Origin: Nioella ostreopsis
GTDB lineage: Bacteria > Pseudomonadota > Alphaproteobacteria > Rhodobacterales > Rhodobacteraceae
Reading direction: 5' to 3'
Assembly (NCBI RefSeq): GCF_004000255.1
Contig: NZ_RCIQ01000012.1
Coordinates: 62,001 to 126,000, forward strand
DNA: 64,000 bases
Part shown: positions 32,375 to 41,417 of the stretch, piece after piece
How the letters are laid out: every line of letters starts with the position of its first letter
Numbering within the stretch: the first letter of the stretch is position 1
Notes under the pieces: generated by a model
Told to the model about the DNA's origin: nothing
The model's input: only the letters and a program-made list of their open reading frames with translations
Databases searched by the model: none
Translations under genes and position numbers: made by a program

Positions 32375-34735
32375 ATGGCATCCGAAAACCAAAATCATCA
32401 CCATGACCACTCACATGATGGGGCACGCTCTGACACTGAAAGCTCGTGTTGTGGCGGCGAAGCGAGTTGCGGTGATATCGCTCCTGCGGCACCGGGTTCT
32501 GTCGAAGGACGAAGCTTTCAGGTCAGTGGGTTGGATTGTGCCGAAGAAGTTTCGATCCTGACAAAGGTTGTCGGTCCACAGGTTGGCGGGTCGGACCATT
32601 TGGCCTTCGATGTCATCAACGGACGGATGACCGTCCTTAGGTCAGCCAAAAGCACCACGGATGATCAGGTGATCAAACTGGTTGCCAGTACCGGAATGAG
32701 CGCGCGTCCGTGGGACGCGAATAGCGCCTCCACAGATCAGGCCGCTCATCTTGCCAGGCAAAGGCGATTTACCGCACTAAGTGGAGCGTTCTGGGCGGCC
32801 GGATTTCTGTGGCATTTGGTCGAAACCGGTTTGGGCGGCGCGCTTGGATTGTTTTCTGGGCACGGCGAAGCTCCAATGCCTTTGCCAGAAGTTGGGCTTT
32901 TTGCGCTGGCGATCCTGTTCGGCGTGTGGCTCGTTGCGCCAAAAGCGTGGTCATCAGCCCGGCGGTTGTCGCCGGACATGAACCTCTTGATGGTAGTAGC
33001 GGTCGCCGGTGCCATTGGGCTCGGCGAGTTCTTCGAGGCGGCGACCGTCGCCTTCTTCTTTTCACTTTCGCTCTATCTCGAAAGCTGGAGCGTCGGACGG
33101 GCGCGCAATGCTGTCGCGGCGCTCCTGGACCTTGCACCGCCAACAGCACGCGTGATCAGATCCGACGGCAGCGAAGCGACCATCCCGGCAGAACAGGTCG
33201 CCATTGGCGATCTTTTTGTCGTGCGTGGTGGCGACCGTATCCCACTTGATGGAGAGGTGACGGAGGGAGTTGGAGCGGTCGACCAAGCTCCGATCACTGG
33301 CGAGAGTGCGCTTGTCCCCAAAGGGCTCGGCGACGATGTGTTTGCGGGCACTATCAACGGTGAAGGCACACTGACCATTCGGGTAACGAAGGTGGTGGCC
33401 GATACCGTTTTGTCCAAGATTATCCGTATGGTCGGTGATGCGCATTCCCGGCGCGCTGAGGTGGAACAATGGGTCACCAAATTCGCCCGCATCTACACCC
33501 CTGCGGTTATGGCCCTTGCCATCGCCATCGCATTGCTACCACCGCTGCTGGCCGGTGGCACCTGGGGCTTCTGGTTCTACAATGCACTGGTTCTTCTGGT
33601 CATCGCCTGCCCCTGCGCGCTGGTGATTTCGACACCGGTTTCCATTGTCGCTGCGCTTGCCTCGTCTGCGCGGTCCGGCGTTTTGATCAAGGGCGGAGCC
33701 TATGTCGAAGCTCCAGGCCGGACAACTGCGCTGGCAATGGACAAGACTGGAACCTTGACAATGGGAGAACCCGAGGTTTCCGCGGTTTATCCGCTTGGTG
33801 GCAGCAGCGAGCGTGACCTGCTGAGCATTGCTGCCTCGCTCGAGGCACGCTCATCGCACCCACTGGCACGCGCCATTCTTAAACGGGCCGAACGCGACGG
33901 TGCTCTGATCACCGCCGCCGATGACACCAGAACGATTCCGGGACGCGGACTGGAAGGTCGTTCCGCCGGTAAAACGATTTGGCTCGGGTCTGATAGATTT
34001 GCCGAGGAGTTGGGTTTCGGCGTCGAAATCCCCGCCAATATCCGCGACCGGATCGAGGGAGCGGGCAGCACATTGGTTGCCGTGGGCGACGAAAATGGCG
34101 TGACTGGCATTCTAGAGCTGCGCGATCAGATCAGGCCCGACGCCAGAAGCATCGTGGCGAGATTGCATGGCCTTGGTGTCGGCACAGTCGTGATGTTGAC
34201 CGGAGACAATGAACGCACCGCACGGGCGGTTGCAGCCGAGGTCGGAATCGACGAAGTGCGCGCCGAACTTCTGCCCGAAGACAAGGTCACCGCCATCGAG
34301 GAGTTGGTCACCAGCCACGACATGGTGGCGATGATTGGCGACGGTGTGAACGACGCACCTGCCATGGCGCTCGCGCATTATGGCATTGCCATGGGAGCGG
34401 TAGGGTCGGACGCAGCCATCGAAACTGCCGACGTCGCATTGATGACCGATGATATCGGCAAGGTGCCATGGCTCATTGCTCACTCTCGACGGACAATGGT
34501 GATCATTCGCCAGAATATCGGCATTTCACTGGCAACGAAGGCATTGTTTGTTGGCCTGACCGCGTTTGGCATGGCCTCGATGTGGGGCGCGATTGCTGCT
34601 GATGTCGGCGTGTCTCTGATTGTGGTGATGAACACACTACGGTTGCTGAACACCAAACACGATCAAGGGACACCGCACGGGGGCCTGGGAACGGGAGAAC
34701 AGAGGGCCGCCGGTGCTCTTGCGCACGGGCACTGA
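32375..34735 (+). CDS. P1B-type heavy-metal ATPase (Zn/Cd/Pb efflux)
   Basis: 786 residues. The N-terminus is rich in His (8-14) and Cys (C-C-G-G at 25-28) and is followed by a metal-binding domain with G-L-D-C-A-E-E (52-58), the D-C-x-x-E form of zinc/cadmium/lead pumps. Transmembrane segments include the C-P-C of helix 6 (about 412-414); the phosphorylation site D-K-T-G-T is at about 455, H-P at about 497 and G-D-G-V-N-D-A-P near 655. It exports divalent metal from the cytoplasm. It is single in its unit, with GAGG before the ATG and a MerR-type promoter 32 bases upstream. Confidence 0.92.
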   Translation: MASENQNHHHDHSHDGARSDTESSCCGGEASCGDIAPAAPGSVEGRSFQVSGLDCAEEVSILTKVVGPQVGGSDHLAFDVINGRMTVLRSAKSTTDDQVIKLVASTGMSARPWDANSASTDQAAHLARQRRFTALSGAFWAAGFLWHLVETGLGGALGLFSGHGEAPMPLPEVGLFALAILFGVWLVAPKAWSSARRLSPDMNLLMVVAVAGAIGLGEFFEAATVAFFFSLSLYLESWSVGRARNAVAALLDLAPPTARVIRSDGSEATIPAEQVAIGDLFVVRGGDRIPLDGEVTEGVGAVDQAPITGESALVPKGLGDDVFAGTINGEGTLTIRVTKVVADTVLSKIIRMVGDAHSRRAEVEQWVTKFARIYTPAVMALAIAIALLPPLLAGGTWGFWFYNALVLLVIACPCALVISTPVSIVAALASSARSGVLIKGGAYVEAPGRTTALAMDKTGTLTMGEPEVSAVYPLGGSSERDLLSIAASLEARSSHPLARAILKRAERDGALITAADDTRTIPGRGLEGRSAGKTIWLGSDRFAEELGFGVEIPANIRDRIEGAGSTLVAVGDENGVTGILELRDQIRPDARSIVARLHGLGVGTVVMLTGDNERTARAVAAEVGIDEVRAELLPEDKVTAIEELVTSHDMVAMIGDGVNDAPAMALAHYGIAMGAVGSDAAIETADVALMTDDIGKVPWLIAHSRRTMVIIRQNIGISLATKALFVGLTAFGMASMWGAIAADVGVSLIVVMNTLRLLNTKHDQGTPHGGLGTGEQRAAGALAHGH

Positions 34736-34892
34736 AGATTTGCGTAGGATACGCTTTCCAGAATGAATTGGAACGAAGCGACAGGCTGCAGCGGGCCAGC
34801 TTTCGAAAACAGCCGTCGAAACAACAGATCGAGTGATGGGACGATGAGCCCTGCTGCGGAGATATCCGCCGCAGATTGGTTAGATACACGCG

Positions 34893-35654
34893 TCAGGTGA
34901 AGCGCCGCCTAAGCGCGACATTCACGGCCTCGATCGCGATAACCATGATGATCACTGCTATCGTTACGCTCGCCGCTTTATCGTACTGGAACGAGCGCAC
35001 GTATGTCTGAATGTAGAACCCAATTCCGCCGGCCCCGACGATGCCTAGGACGAGTGACTCCCGCAAGTTCAACTCGAACCGGAAAATGGTGTCGCGGGCG
35101 ATGACCGGCGCCATCTGCGGCCAGATTGCGTGGCGAAGACGAAGAATCGGACCGGCTCCGGCGCTTTCCAACGCAGCGATTGGCGCGCGCTCGACATTGT
35201 CGATCGCCTCTGAATAGAACTTTGCCAGCATGCCCGTGGCATGAAACGCAACCGCGATGATGCCAGGCAATGGTCCTAGCCCCACCGCCCCAACCATTAG
35301 CATTGCGACAAGTATCAGGGGAATGGCACGAATGAGCGCGAGCAGCGTACGAACCAGTCGATAAACGGCAGGCGGAGCCATCGTGTCGGAGGCAAGAATA
35401 CCGAGCGGTACGGACAGGATGACGGCGCCGAGCGTCCCGACGATGGCGATGCGCAGTGTTTCTGCGCTGCCGCGCACAATCTCGGACATCACCGTCGGAT
35501 CCGGGGGGAACATCCGTCCAAGAAAATCAGCAATGCGTGGCGCTGCGGACAGCAACCGGGACAGTTCAACATCGGTTGTCACTAAAGACCAGAGCACGGC
35601 ACCTGCGATAAGCGCGCTGGCCGCAAAACCGCCGACATTCCGCGCGCGCTTCAC
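34893..35654 (-). CDS. Phn-type ABC importer permease
   Basis: 253 residues with about six membrane segments. The binding-protein-dependent permease loop (E-S-A-G-A-G-P-I-L-R-L-R-H-A-I-W-P) and F-E-L-N-L-R-E-S-L-V-L-G-I-V-G-A-G-G-I-G are typical of PhnE. Last gene of the operon peroxidase-phnD-phnC-phnE; 4-base overlap with the ATPase gene. No phosphonate catabolic gene is nearby, and an MntR gene is divergent, so phosphonate may not be the substrate. Confidence 0.85.
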   Translation of the reverse strand: MKRARNVGGFAASALIAGAVLWSLVTTDVELSRLLSAAPRIADFLGRMFPPDPTVMSEIVRGSAETLRIAIVGTLGAVILSVPLGILASDTMAPPAVYRLVRTLLALIRAIPLILVAMLMVGAVGLGPLPGIIAVAFHATGMLAKFYSEAIDNVERAPIAALESAGAGPILRLRHAIWPQMAPVIARDTIFRFELNLRESLVLGIVGAGGIGFYIQTYVRSFQYDKAASVTIAVIIMVIAIEAVNVALRRRFT

Positions 35655-36433
35655 TGAACCACCTGCAAAAGAGGGGAAAGCGGATTCTCGGCGTCCTGGT
35701 AAAGCTGAACAGTCGCGTCTTCGCTCAAATCTTCAGTGGCCATGTCGAAGACGATCCGCCCATTCCGCATACCGATCACCCTTTCAGCAAACCGGCGCGC
35801 CAGTTCGGGCTGATGTGAAGAGAAAACCGTGGTTGCACCGCGTTTTCTTGCAGCCCGGGTGAGAAGCGACAGAATCTCCGCAGCGCGGACGGGGTCAAGA
35901 TTGCTAACGGGTTCGTCGGCCAGGATCAGCCTTGGTTCCTGTGCCAGACAGCGCGCAATCGCGACCCTTTGGCGTTGACCGCCGCTTAGGCTATCGACGC
36001 GCCTTTCGGCGAGATCCGCGATGCCGCAATCCTCCAACGCTGTCCGGGCGATGGTCACGTCATTCGGCGACGGGCGCGCCAGGAGGGCGCGGAAGAACTC
36101 CATCCGGGCTAGCCGGCCGTTCAGAACATTTCTCAGAACAGTGGAGCGTTCAACGAGCGCGAATTCCTGAAAGATAAAGCCCGTATCGGCGCGCCGGGCA
36201 AGAGGTGGAGCGCGATCGGGATCGAGAGCCGACCCGAGCACCGTTGCGCGGCCATGCCAGCCTCGCAGCCGCCCATCGAGCAGCGTCAACAGCGTAGTCT
36301 TCCCCGCGCCAGAGGGGCCAAGCAGCGCGATAGCCGCTCCTTCCGGCGTTAAAAGTGCGACCTCTGCCAATGCGGGCAAGCCCGAGCCAAGATGAGAGAA
36401 TGCAAGGTCCTCAGTTTGAATTGCGGGTGTCAT
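35651..36433 (-). CDS. Phn-type ABC importer ATPase
   Basis: 260 residues. Walker A G-P-S-G-A-G-K-T-T (about 39-47), Q-loop F-Q-E-F, signature L-S-G-G-Q-R-Q-R (about 150), Walker B L-I-L-A-D-E-P and the switch histidine S-S-H-Q. Closest in character to PhnC. It energises import through the permease encoded next to it. Overlaps both neighbours by 4 bases. Confidence 0.88.
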   Translation of the reverse strand: MTPAIQTEDLAFSHLGSGLPALAEVALLTPEGAAIALLGPSGAGKTTLLTLLDGRLRGWHGRATVLGSALDPDRAPPLARRADTGFIFQEFALVERSTVLRNVLNGRLARMEFFRALLARPSPNDVTIARTALEDCGIADLAERRVDSLSGGQRQRVAIARCLAQEPRLILADEPVSNLDPVRAAEILSLLTRAARKRGATTVFSSHQPELARRFAERVIGMRNGRIVFDMATEDLSEDATVQLYQDAENPLSPLLQVVQ

Positions 36434-37308
36434 CGCAGCAACCCATATCGACTGGCCATGGCACGAACGCCTTCAAACGCTGTTGGATCGGCAGTAACAT
36501 ACCCATCGGGACCGTAGAGATAGCGCAGCATCTCGCTGTTTTCATCTTCGTTGAGCCTCAGCATCGCCGCAACAAAACTTGCCTGCACCTCAGCGTCGAG
36601 ACCCGGGCGGGCGATCACAACATGGCTTGGGATAGTCTCGCTCTCTGCGATCCATGTCACTTGAGACTGCTGGTCAGGTGAAAGGAGCAAATCTGCAAAC
36701 TGGCTGGCCCCTGCCGCATCGACGAGCCCTTCGGCCATCGCCTGCATCGCCTGCTGATAGCCCCCTGCGAAAAACATTCTGCCAAAAAACGTGTCGGCAT
36801 CAGCCAAGCTTGCAATCAACCCTGCACGCTCGAACTCGGCCAATGGGTAGAGGTAGCCCGATTCCGAAACAGGATCGGCAAAGGCGATGTCGCGACCACG
36901 AAGATCGGCCAGGGTTTCGATGCCACTATCCCTGCGGACGAATACGCGGCCCGTATAGCTCGGCGAACCGCGGTAAATCTCGGACAGGAGCGGCACCGCC
37001 CCGATCTCGGCTTCGGCCAGAACGAAGGGCAGTGCCCCCATAAATGAAATGTCAGCGTCGCCATTGCGCAGTGCCTCGACAGCGGCGGCATGGTCGATGG
37101 TCACGAAGCCCTCCACCTCCACGCCGATTTCGGCGGACAACCAGCCGGTGATGGCCTCGATATCTCCAAGGAGTTTTTGCGGATTCTCCTGCGGGATGAA
37201 AGCAAGGCGAAGCGTTTCAGTTTGTGCCATGGCTGGCACTGCCAGCAAGGCGCACGCTCCCGCAGCGGATTGGGCCAGAAGATGACGGCGGGTCAGCAGT
37301 AGGTTCAT
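36430..37308 (-). CDS. Phn-type periplasmic substrate-binding protein
   Basis: 292 residues. Signal region M-N-L-L-L-T-R-R-H-L-L-A-Q-S with cleavage near A-M-A-Q (29). The mature part is of the PhnD/SsuA type: L-R-L-A-F-I-P-Q-E-N-P-Q-K, G-D-A-D-I-S-F-M-G-A-L-P-F and D-L-R-G-R-D-I-A-F-A-D-P. In PhnD homologues the S-F-M-G and A-D-P-x-S-x-S-G regions contact an oxyanion; here A-D-P-V-S-E-S-G is kept. Substrate cannot be fixed. Start codon overlaps the stop of the peroxidase gene by one base. Confidence 0.85.
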   Translation of the reverse strand: MNLLLTRRHLLAQSAAGACALLAVPAMAQTETLRLAFIPQENPQKLLGDIEAITGWLSAEIGVEVEGFVTIDHAAAVEALRNGDADISFMGALPFVLAEAEIGAVPLLSEIYRGSPSYTGRVFVRRDSGIETLADLRGRDIAFADPVSESGYLYPLAEFERAGLIASLADADTFFGRMFFAGGYQQAMQAMAEGLVDAAGASQFADLLLSPDQQSQVTWIAESETIPSHVVIARPGLDAEVQASFVAAMLRLNEDENSEMLRYLYGPDGYVTADPTAFEGVRAMASRYGLLR

Positions 37309-39188
37309 CAGAACGCCCTTTCTTCGATGGCTTGCGCTTCGCCCTGAAAGGCCGCCCAGCTTGCCTCTGCAGCAGGCCAGTCACCAGCGCGAACAGCTGT
37401 GCCAACTTCAGCAAGGTGCGCCGCCAATGAATAGACTTCGGGGCGCGCGGACAGATTGGCCATCGTCCCGGCATCCGCCGCAAGATCCGAAGCGACGCTA
37501 TCGGTCAGAAGCAGGATGTGGTGGATGTCTCGCCGCAGCAGAAGCGTGTCGAGTGTCGATGCAAAGGTGGTCAACTCAGCGAAAGCCAGCCGGAAGGGGG
37601 TGTTTTCGTCATCAAACTGCTCGTAAGGCTCATCCGCGGCACCGACGGCTTCGAGATAGGCGGTCAGATCATCTCTCTCAGCGCCGGACAGTCCAAGCGC
37701 ATTTGTATCGTCGAACCAGTCCACAACGGCTGCGAGCGTTGGCAACGAGCCGTCGTGAAAATAGGGCGCGGTGTAAACCGTTCCCAACAAGGTCGGCGTG
37801 TCAAGCGCCCCTGCGCGCGCGTCCTGATAGGCTGGTGCAACCGATCCGATATCATGCGCCTGCCGGTCGAGGAAATTCCCGTCCGGGACGTGACAACTTG
37901 CGCAGGACCTGCCCCCGAGTCCATCGAAAGGCCGGTTGAAAATCTCTTCACCCTGCCGCGCAGCTTCGGAGGCAGCGGCAGTCAATTGCCCATCTCCGGT
38001 CAGCAGAGAATTTGGCAGAAAGTCAAACTCCGTCATGTAGGCGACGATGGCATCCAGCATGAAAGGTGTCGGCTCTGCACCCGCGAACTCATTGACGATC
38101 ACATTGCGTGTGAAGTCGCGGAGGCTGGCGAAGCGACCGTCGCGACCATAGGGGCCAGTGAAGCGAAGACCGCGCAAGCTGGGAATGTCGATCGGGTCAT
38201 CGCGCCGGTCATTGAACATCGGATTGAAGAAAGCGCCGTCCACATCCACCGCGCCGGGCTGATGGCTGGCACCGGGGATGAAAAAGCGCTGATTGATGTC
38301 CGAGCGGTTGTGGCAGGACGAGCAAGCAATCCCAAGCTCGCGTGCTGGTCCGCTGAAAATCTCGGGGCTATCAAACAGCATGTCGCCATATGCAATCAGC
38401 GGCAAATCGGTTTCATCGATTCCCTGCTCTTCAAAGCCCAGAACCAGACGTGGCAAGGGATCCTGATCGAATATGTCAGAGCCGGGTGGCAGCGTTACAG
38501 GGATGGCAACGGCGTGGCCTCCAAGGGCGACGGTTTCGGGCACAGCGCTCAGCGTGTCACGCGGCGCGAAGGAGTGAATGAGATAGTTAGCAGCAAGGTA
38601 GTCTGAAATGACCGCGCGCGAGGCTTGCATGGCGTCGCGGTCCGGCTGAACGACAGCGACACCAAGTACGCCGGCGGAGCCTGTTGCGCTTGCCATTTCC
38701 AGCCAGGCAAGGCCGATCTCCCGCGCGGCGTCTGGGTCGGCGGCGGCAATGTGGTCGGCAAATGCCCGGTAGAGTTCCTGTGCCGCGCCGACGGCTTGTT
38801 GGGCCGCTGCAGGAGTTTCGGCCGCGAGTGCTTCGTCCAATTCCTCGTTGATGCGTACGGCAATCAGTCGTGTCGCCTCCGAAAAAACGGCCTGGCGATC
38901 CTCGCTTGCAATCGCGGCTATCAGTTGATCAGTCTCCACATCGCTTTCAGCCTCAAGCCACTGAAAAGCGCCCTGCGCGAACTGGGACTGGTGATAAGGT
39001 TCGAACCACGCCCGCTCCAACTCATCCCACGGGACCGGGGTTAGATTGCCCAGAAACAAGGTCAACCGGTAGGCAGCCGCTTCGGGAATCCAGGGGGCTT
39101 CCTGGACCGGAGTTGCCGATGTAGGGCCACTAGCAAGACCAGCGCCAAGCGCTACACCAATCACAAGAGTGGAAAACTTGTGGAACAC
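37308..39188 (-). CDS. Exported diheme cytochrome c peroxidase-like protein with N- and C-terminal helical domains
   Basis: 626 residues from the GTG at 39188, seven bases after GGAG; a TTG six codons upstream is less likely. A signal peptide is followed by a helical region to about 210. The central part is a diheme peroxidase/MauG-like domain with two heme sites, C-S-S-C-H (about 290) and C-A-S-C-H (about 430), and W-F-D-D-T-N near 495. About 110 further helical residues follow. Ordinary bacterial cytochrome c peroxidases have about 330 residues, so the flanking helical domains are unusual and recall imelysin-like bundles. First gene of an operon with a Phn-type importer, divergent from mntR. 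Confidence 0.8.
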   Translation of the reverse strand: MFHKFSTLVIGVALGAGLASGPTSATPVQEAPWIPEAAAYRLTLFLGNLTPVPWDELERAWFEPYHQSQFAQGAFQWLEAESDVETDQLIAAIASEDRQAVFSEATRLIAVRINEELDEALAAETPAAAQQAVGAAQELYRAFADHIAAADPDAAREIGLAWLEMASATGSAGVLGVAVVQPDRDAMQASRAVISDYLAANYLIHSFAPRDTLSAVPETVALGGHAVAIPVTLPPGSDIFDQDPLPRLVLGFEEQGIDETDLPLIAYGDMLFDSPEIFSGPARELGIACSSCHNRSDINQRFFIPGASHQPGAVDVDGAFFNPMFNDRRDDPIDIPSLRGLRFTGPYGRDGRFASLRDFTRNVIVNEFAGAEPTPFMLDAIVAYMTEFDFLPNSLLTGDGQLTAAASEAARQGEEIFNRPFDGLGGRSCASCHVPDGNFLDRQAHDIGSVAPAYQDARAGALDTPTLLGTVYTAPYFHDGSLPTLAAVVDWFDDTNALGLSGAERDDLTAYLEAVGAADEPYEQFDDENTPFRLAFAELTTFASTLDTLLLRRDIHHILLLTDSVASDLAADAGTMANLSARPEVYSLAAHLAEVGTAVRAGDWPAAEASWAAFQGEAQAIEERAF

Positions 39189-39207
39189 ACGTAATCTCCG
39201 ATCCAAA

Positions 39208-39223
39208 GTTAGATGAGGCTAAC
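39208..39223. promoter_or_regulatory. Inverted repeat, candidate MntR operator
   Basis: GTTAG-ATGAGG-CTAAC lies in the gap between the divergent peroxidase and mntR genes. It resembles DtxR/MntR-type operators with TTAG...CTAA arms. Binding is inferred. Confidence 0.55.
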
Positions 39224-39279
39224 ATATCTACCCGAGGCGAATAGTTGTCAATCAATTGTTGTTCCGGCATTGTCCCCCC

Positions 39280-39741
39280 ATGACGAACCAACCTTCAAAT
39301 TTTCGTGACGACACTGCCGCTTATGCGCGGGATCCCGAGGAACAAGCCGATGGGTTCGCAACCGTGCGAAAGGCGCATGAGAGCGAAATGGCTGAGGACT
39401 ACGTTGAGTTGATTGCCGAACTTATTGAAGTTCAGGGGGAAGCACGTCCGGTCGATATTGCCGAGCGTTTTGGGGTGAAACCGCCAACTGTCACCAAGAA
39501 TATCTCGCGCTTGAAAGCAGCAGGCCTAGTTCGCCGCGAGCGATATCGTTCGATTTTTCTGACTGACGAGGGGCAAGCGCTTGCCGATGCGTGCAGGCGG
39601 CGACACAGAATCGTGGTCGCATTCCTAATCAATCTCGGAATTGACCAGGAAACAGCCGAGCGCGATGCGGAGGGGATCGAGCATCATGTGAGCGAGGCGA
39701 CTCTAGCAGCCTTCCAGCGTGCCATTGATGCATCATCCTGA
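39280..39741 (+). CDS. mntR: MntR, DtxR-family manganese-responsive regulator
   Basis: 153 residues from the ATG at 39280, about the size of enterobacterial MntR. The typical sequence is easily recognised: E-D-Y-V-E-L-I-A-E-L-I near 39-49, winged helix V-D-I-A-E-R-F-G-V-K-P-P-T-V-T-K, then R-R-R-H-R-I-V and the metal-binding R-D-A-E-G-I-E-H-H-V-S-E. With Mn(II) it normally represses manganese uptake genes. Here the only close partner is the divergent peroxidase/ABC operon, sharing a 91-bp gap with a dyad. Confidence 0.92.
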   Translation: MTNQPSNFRDDTAAYARDPEEQADGFATVRKAHESEMAEDYVELIAELIEVQGEARPVDIAERFGVKPPTVTKNISRLKAAGLVRRERYRSIFLTDEGQALADACRRRHRIVVAFLINLGIDQETAERDAEGIEHHVSEATLAAFQRAIDASS

Positions 39742-39771
39742 GCATGGATGATTGGGGAGTACCGTGAAAAG

Positions 39772-39939
39772 TTAACCGAAAAGCCTTGCTAAAAGGAATA
39801 CTGCAAAAACGGCCAGCAGGCCGAAGGCTATGGCCGAGACAGCTGCATACTGCGCGATATCGAGCCTGTTACCACCGCGCTTTTTTGCCAACAAGCCTCC
39901 CCAGACTGCGCCACCGACAACGCTTAAGACTACGAGCAT
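39772..39939 (-). CDS. Small membrane protein
   Basis: 55 residues, ATG preceded by GGAGGAAAGC. Two hydrophobic segments (residues 1-17 with V-V-L-S-V-V-G-G-A-V-W-G-G and 33-54 with A-I-A-F-G-L-L-A-V-F-A-V-F-L-L) flank a basic loop K-K-R-G-G-N-R-L-D. Small proteins of this kind are common in Rhodobacterales and sometimes mislabelled as apolipoprotein acyltransferase (recollection). Convergent with mntR; function unknown. Confidence 0.65.
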   Translation of the reverse strand: MLVVLSVVGGAVWGGLLAKKRGGNRLDIAQYAAVSAIAFGLLAVFAVFLLARLFG

Positions 39940-40193
39940 TAGCTTTCCTCCGGATGCGATCGCCGCTTACCGCCAGCAAGCCAGGCGAACGAAACTCGCG
40001 CTCGTCCCGCCAGCCCTTTGATCGTGGATGAGGTAATGCGTTTTCCCCTGCTTGATGTCGAGGGGGCAAGGACATTTCTTCACATCTCGCGCGGAGTTGA
40101 CTGGACTTTGGTTTTTGCAACCGCTCTTGTTTACTGGAATTTAGTCAGCACATCTGTGCTCTGGAATACCAAATCTTGGAGGGAAGCAGGCTC

Positions 40194-40865
40194 ATGCTGA
40201 CCAGGCGCCATTTTATCGTGACAGCTGCGGCGATGTTTTCGCCAGCGATTGCCGTCCCAGCACTTGCAACCACATGGCCAACCGAAACGCAACGGGCTGA
40301 CTGGGATGCACAAGTTACGCCGCCGAACTACGATCCGGCCACAACGAACCCCTGGGGTTTGCACCCACGGTTGCTGCCGCAGCGGGTCGAAGCGCGAGCC
40401 GATCTTTCGCCTGGCGACATCCACGTCGATGCAGTGGCTCGGTATCTCTATCACATTGAAGAGGGCGGAACCGCCATGCGATATGGCGTGGCTATCGGTC
40501 GATCAGGTCTTTACGAGCCGGGCACCTACACAATCCGTCGCAAGGTTGAATGGCCGCATTGGATGCCGACAGCGGCTATGATCCAACGCGAACCCGAGTT
40601 CTATTCTCAATATGAGAACGGAATGGAGCCTGGCCCGCAGAATGCCTTGGGGTCGCGTGCTCTCTATCTCTATGTTGGCGACAGGGATACATATCTTCGC
40701 ATCCACGGCACTCCCTATCCTCGTTCGATAGGATCTCGCGCAAGTTCGGGCTGTGTGCGCATGGTCATGCCCCATATTAATGACCTCTACGAACAGGTTC
40801 AGGTCGGAGTTACCGCCCATCTCTATCCAGCTAATGGAGACGGCCGCGCATCGGCGCATAGTTGA
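40194..40865 (+). CDS. Exported L,D-transpeptidase (YkuD family)
   Basis: 223 residues from the ATG at 40194 with TTGGAGGG upstream. A signal peptide with R-R-H-F (Tat-like) covers residues 1-26. The YkuD catalytic site is complete: I-H-G-T (170-173) and S-S-G-C-V-R with Cys187. It forms 3-3 crosslinks in peptidoglycan or attaches envelope proteins to it. The gene lies alone in the metal island, convergent with the SCO/Dsb operon. Confidence 0.9.
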   Translation: MLTRRHFIVTAAAMFSPAIAVPALATTWPTETQRADWDAQVTPPNYDPATTNPWGLHPRLLPQRVEARADLSPGDIHVDAVARYLYHIEEGGTAMRYGVAIGRSGLYEPGTYTIRRKVEWPHWMPTAAMIQREPEFYSQYENGMEPGPQNALGSRALYLYVGDRDTYLRIHGTPYPRSIGSRASSGCVRMVMPHINDLYEQVQVGVTAHLYPANGDGRASAHS

Positions 40866-40997
40866 TCGGTTCGGATTTACCGGCGTTTCGGAGCCGTGCG
40901 GTGGCAAGGCTCGCGAGGGATGTTGGCATTCCGGCAACACGTGAGGTGTCAATCATAGGCCTGACGTTCCGGAAGAAATTGCAGACGAATTTGTCCG

Positions 40998-41414
40998 CTA
41001 ATTGGCCGCGGGAAGGTCAGCCTCACGCCTTGTACAAATCGAGCGTCCAGAGGCGGTTAACAGCGGCAGCATTGTCGTCTCGACGGGTCCAACATGTTGG
41101 TACCAGTAGCACCCGTCGTCGGGCCGCAGTCGTACGGCCTGAAGATTTTGATAGGATGCGGCAATTGCGACGACCTGCTCCGGCAATTCCTCCATGTAGT
41201 TCTGTTGAGTGGCGGACGTGTCGGTAACTGGCACAGCACAGGCCCCGAGCGAAAGGAATACGGCAGCAGACAAGGTCCCCTTGCAGAATGCAGATATCCA
41301 CCCGCCAACCATTGGGTTTTCCAGACGCCCGCCCGCACAATTCCCAGCCTCTTCTATTAGAGTTCCGTGAATGTTTGTCACTGATATGCCGCCTGATTGT
41401 GTGCTGCTCTGCAT
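40998..41414 (-). CDS. Putative lipoprotein at end of the SCO/Dsb operon
   Basis: 138 residues from the ATG at 41414 (AAGGA eight bases upstream), although an internal ATG at 41312 gives a more normal signal. After that internal Met comes a hydrophobic stretch ending L-S-L-G-A-C, a lipobox. The mature part has Y-M-E-E-L-P-E-Q-V-V and D-D-G-C-Y-W-Y-Q-H-V-G-P-V-E-T, which looks conserved but has no known role. Three bases separate it from the DUF411 gene, so it is the eighth gene of the operon. Confidence 0.6.
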   Translation of the reverse strand: MQSSTQSGGISVTNIHGTLIEEAGNCAGGRLENPMVGGWISAFCKGTLSAAVFLSLGACAVPVTDTSATQQNYMEELPEQVVAIAASYQNLQAVRLRPDDGCYWYQHVGPVETTMLPLLTASGRSICTRREADLPAAN

Positions 41415-41417
41415 AGA

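Noticed and set aside
34893-37308. Naming the importer a phosphonate transporter
   Set aside because: The subunits are Phn-like but no C-P lyase, phosphonatase or phosphite dehydrogenase gene is present and the divergent regulator is MntR.
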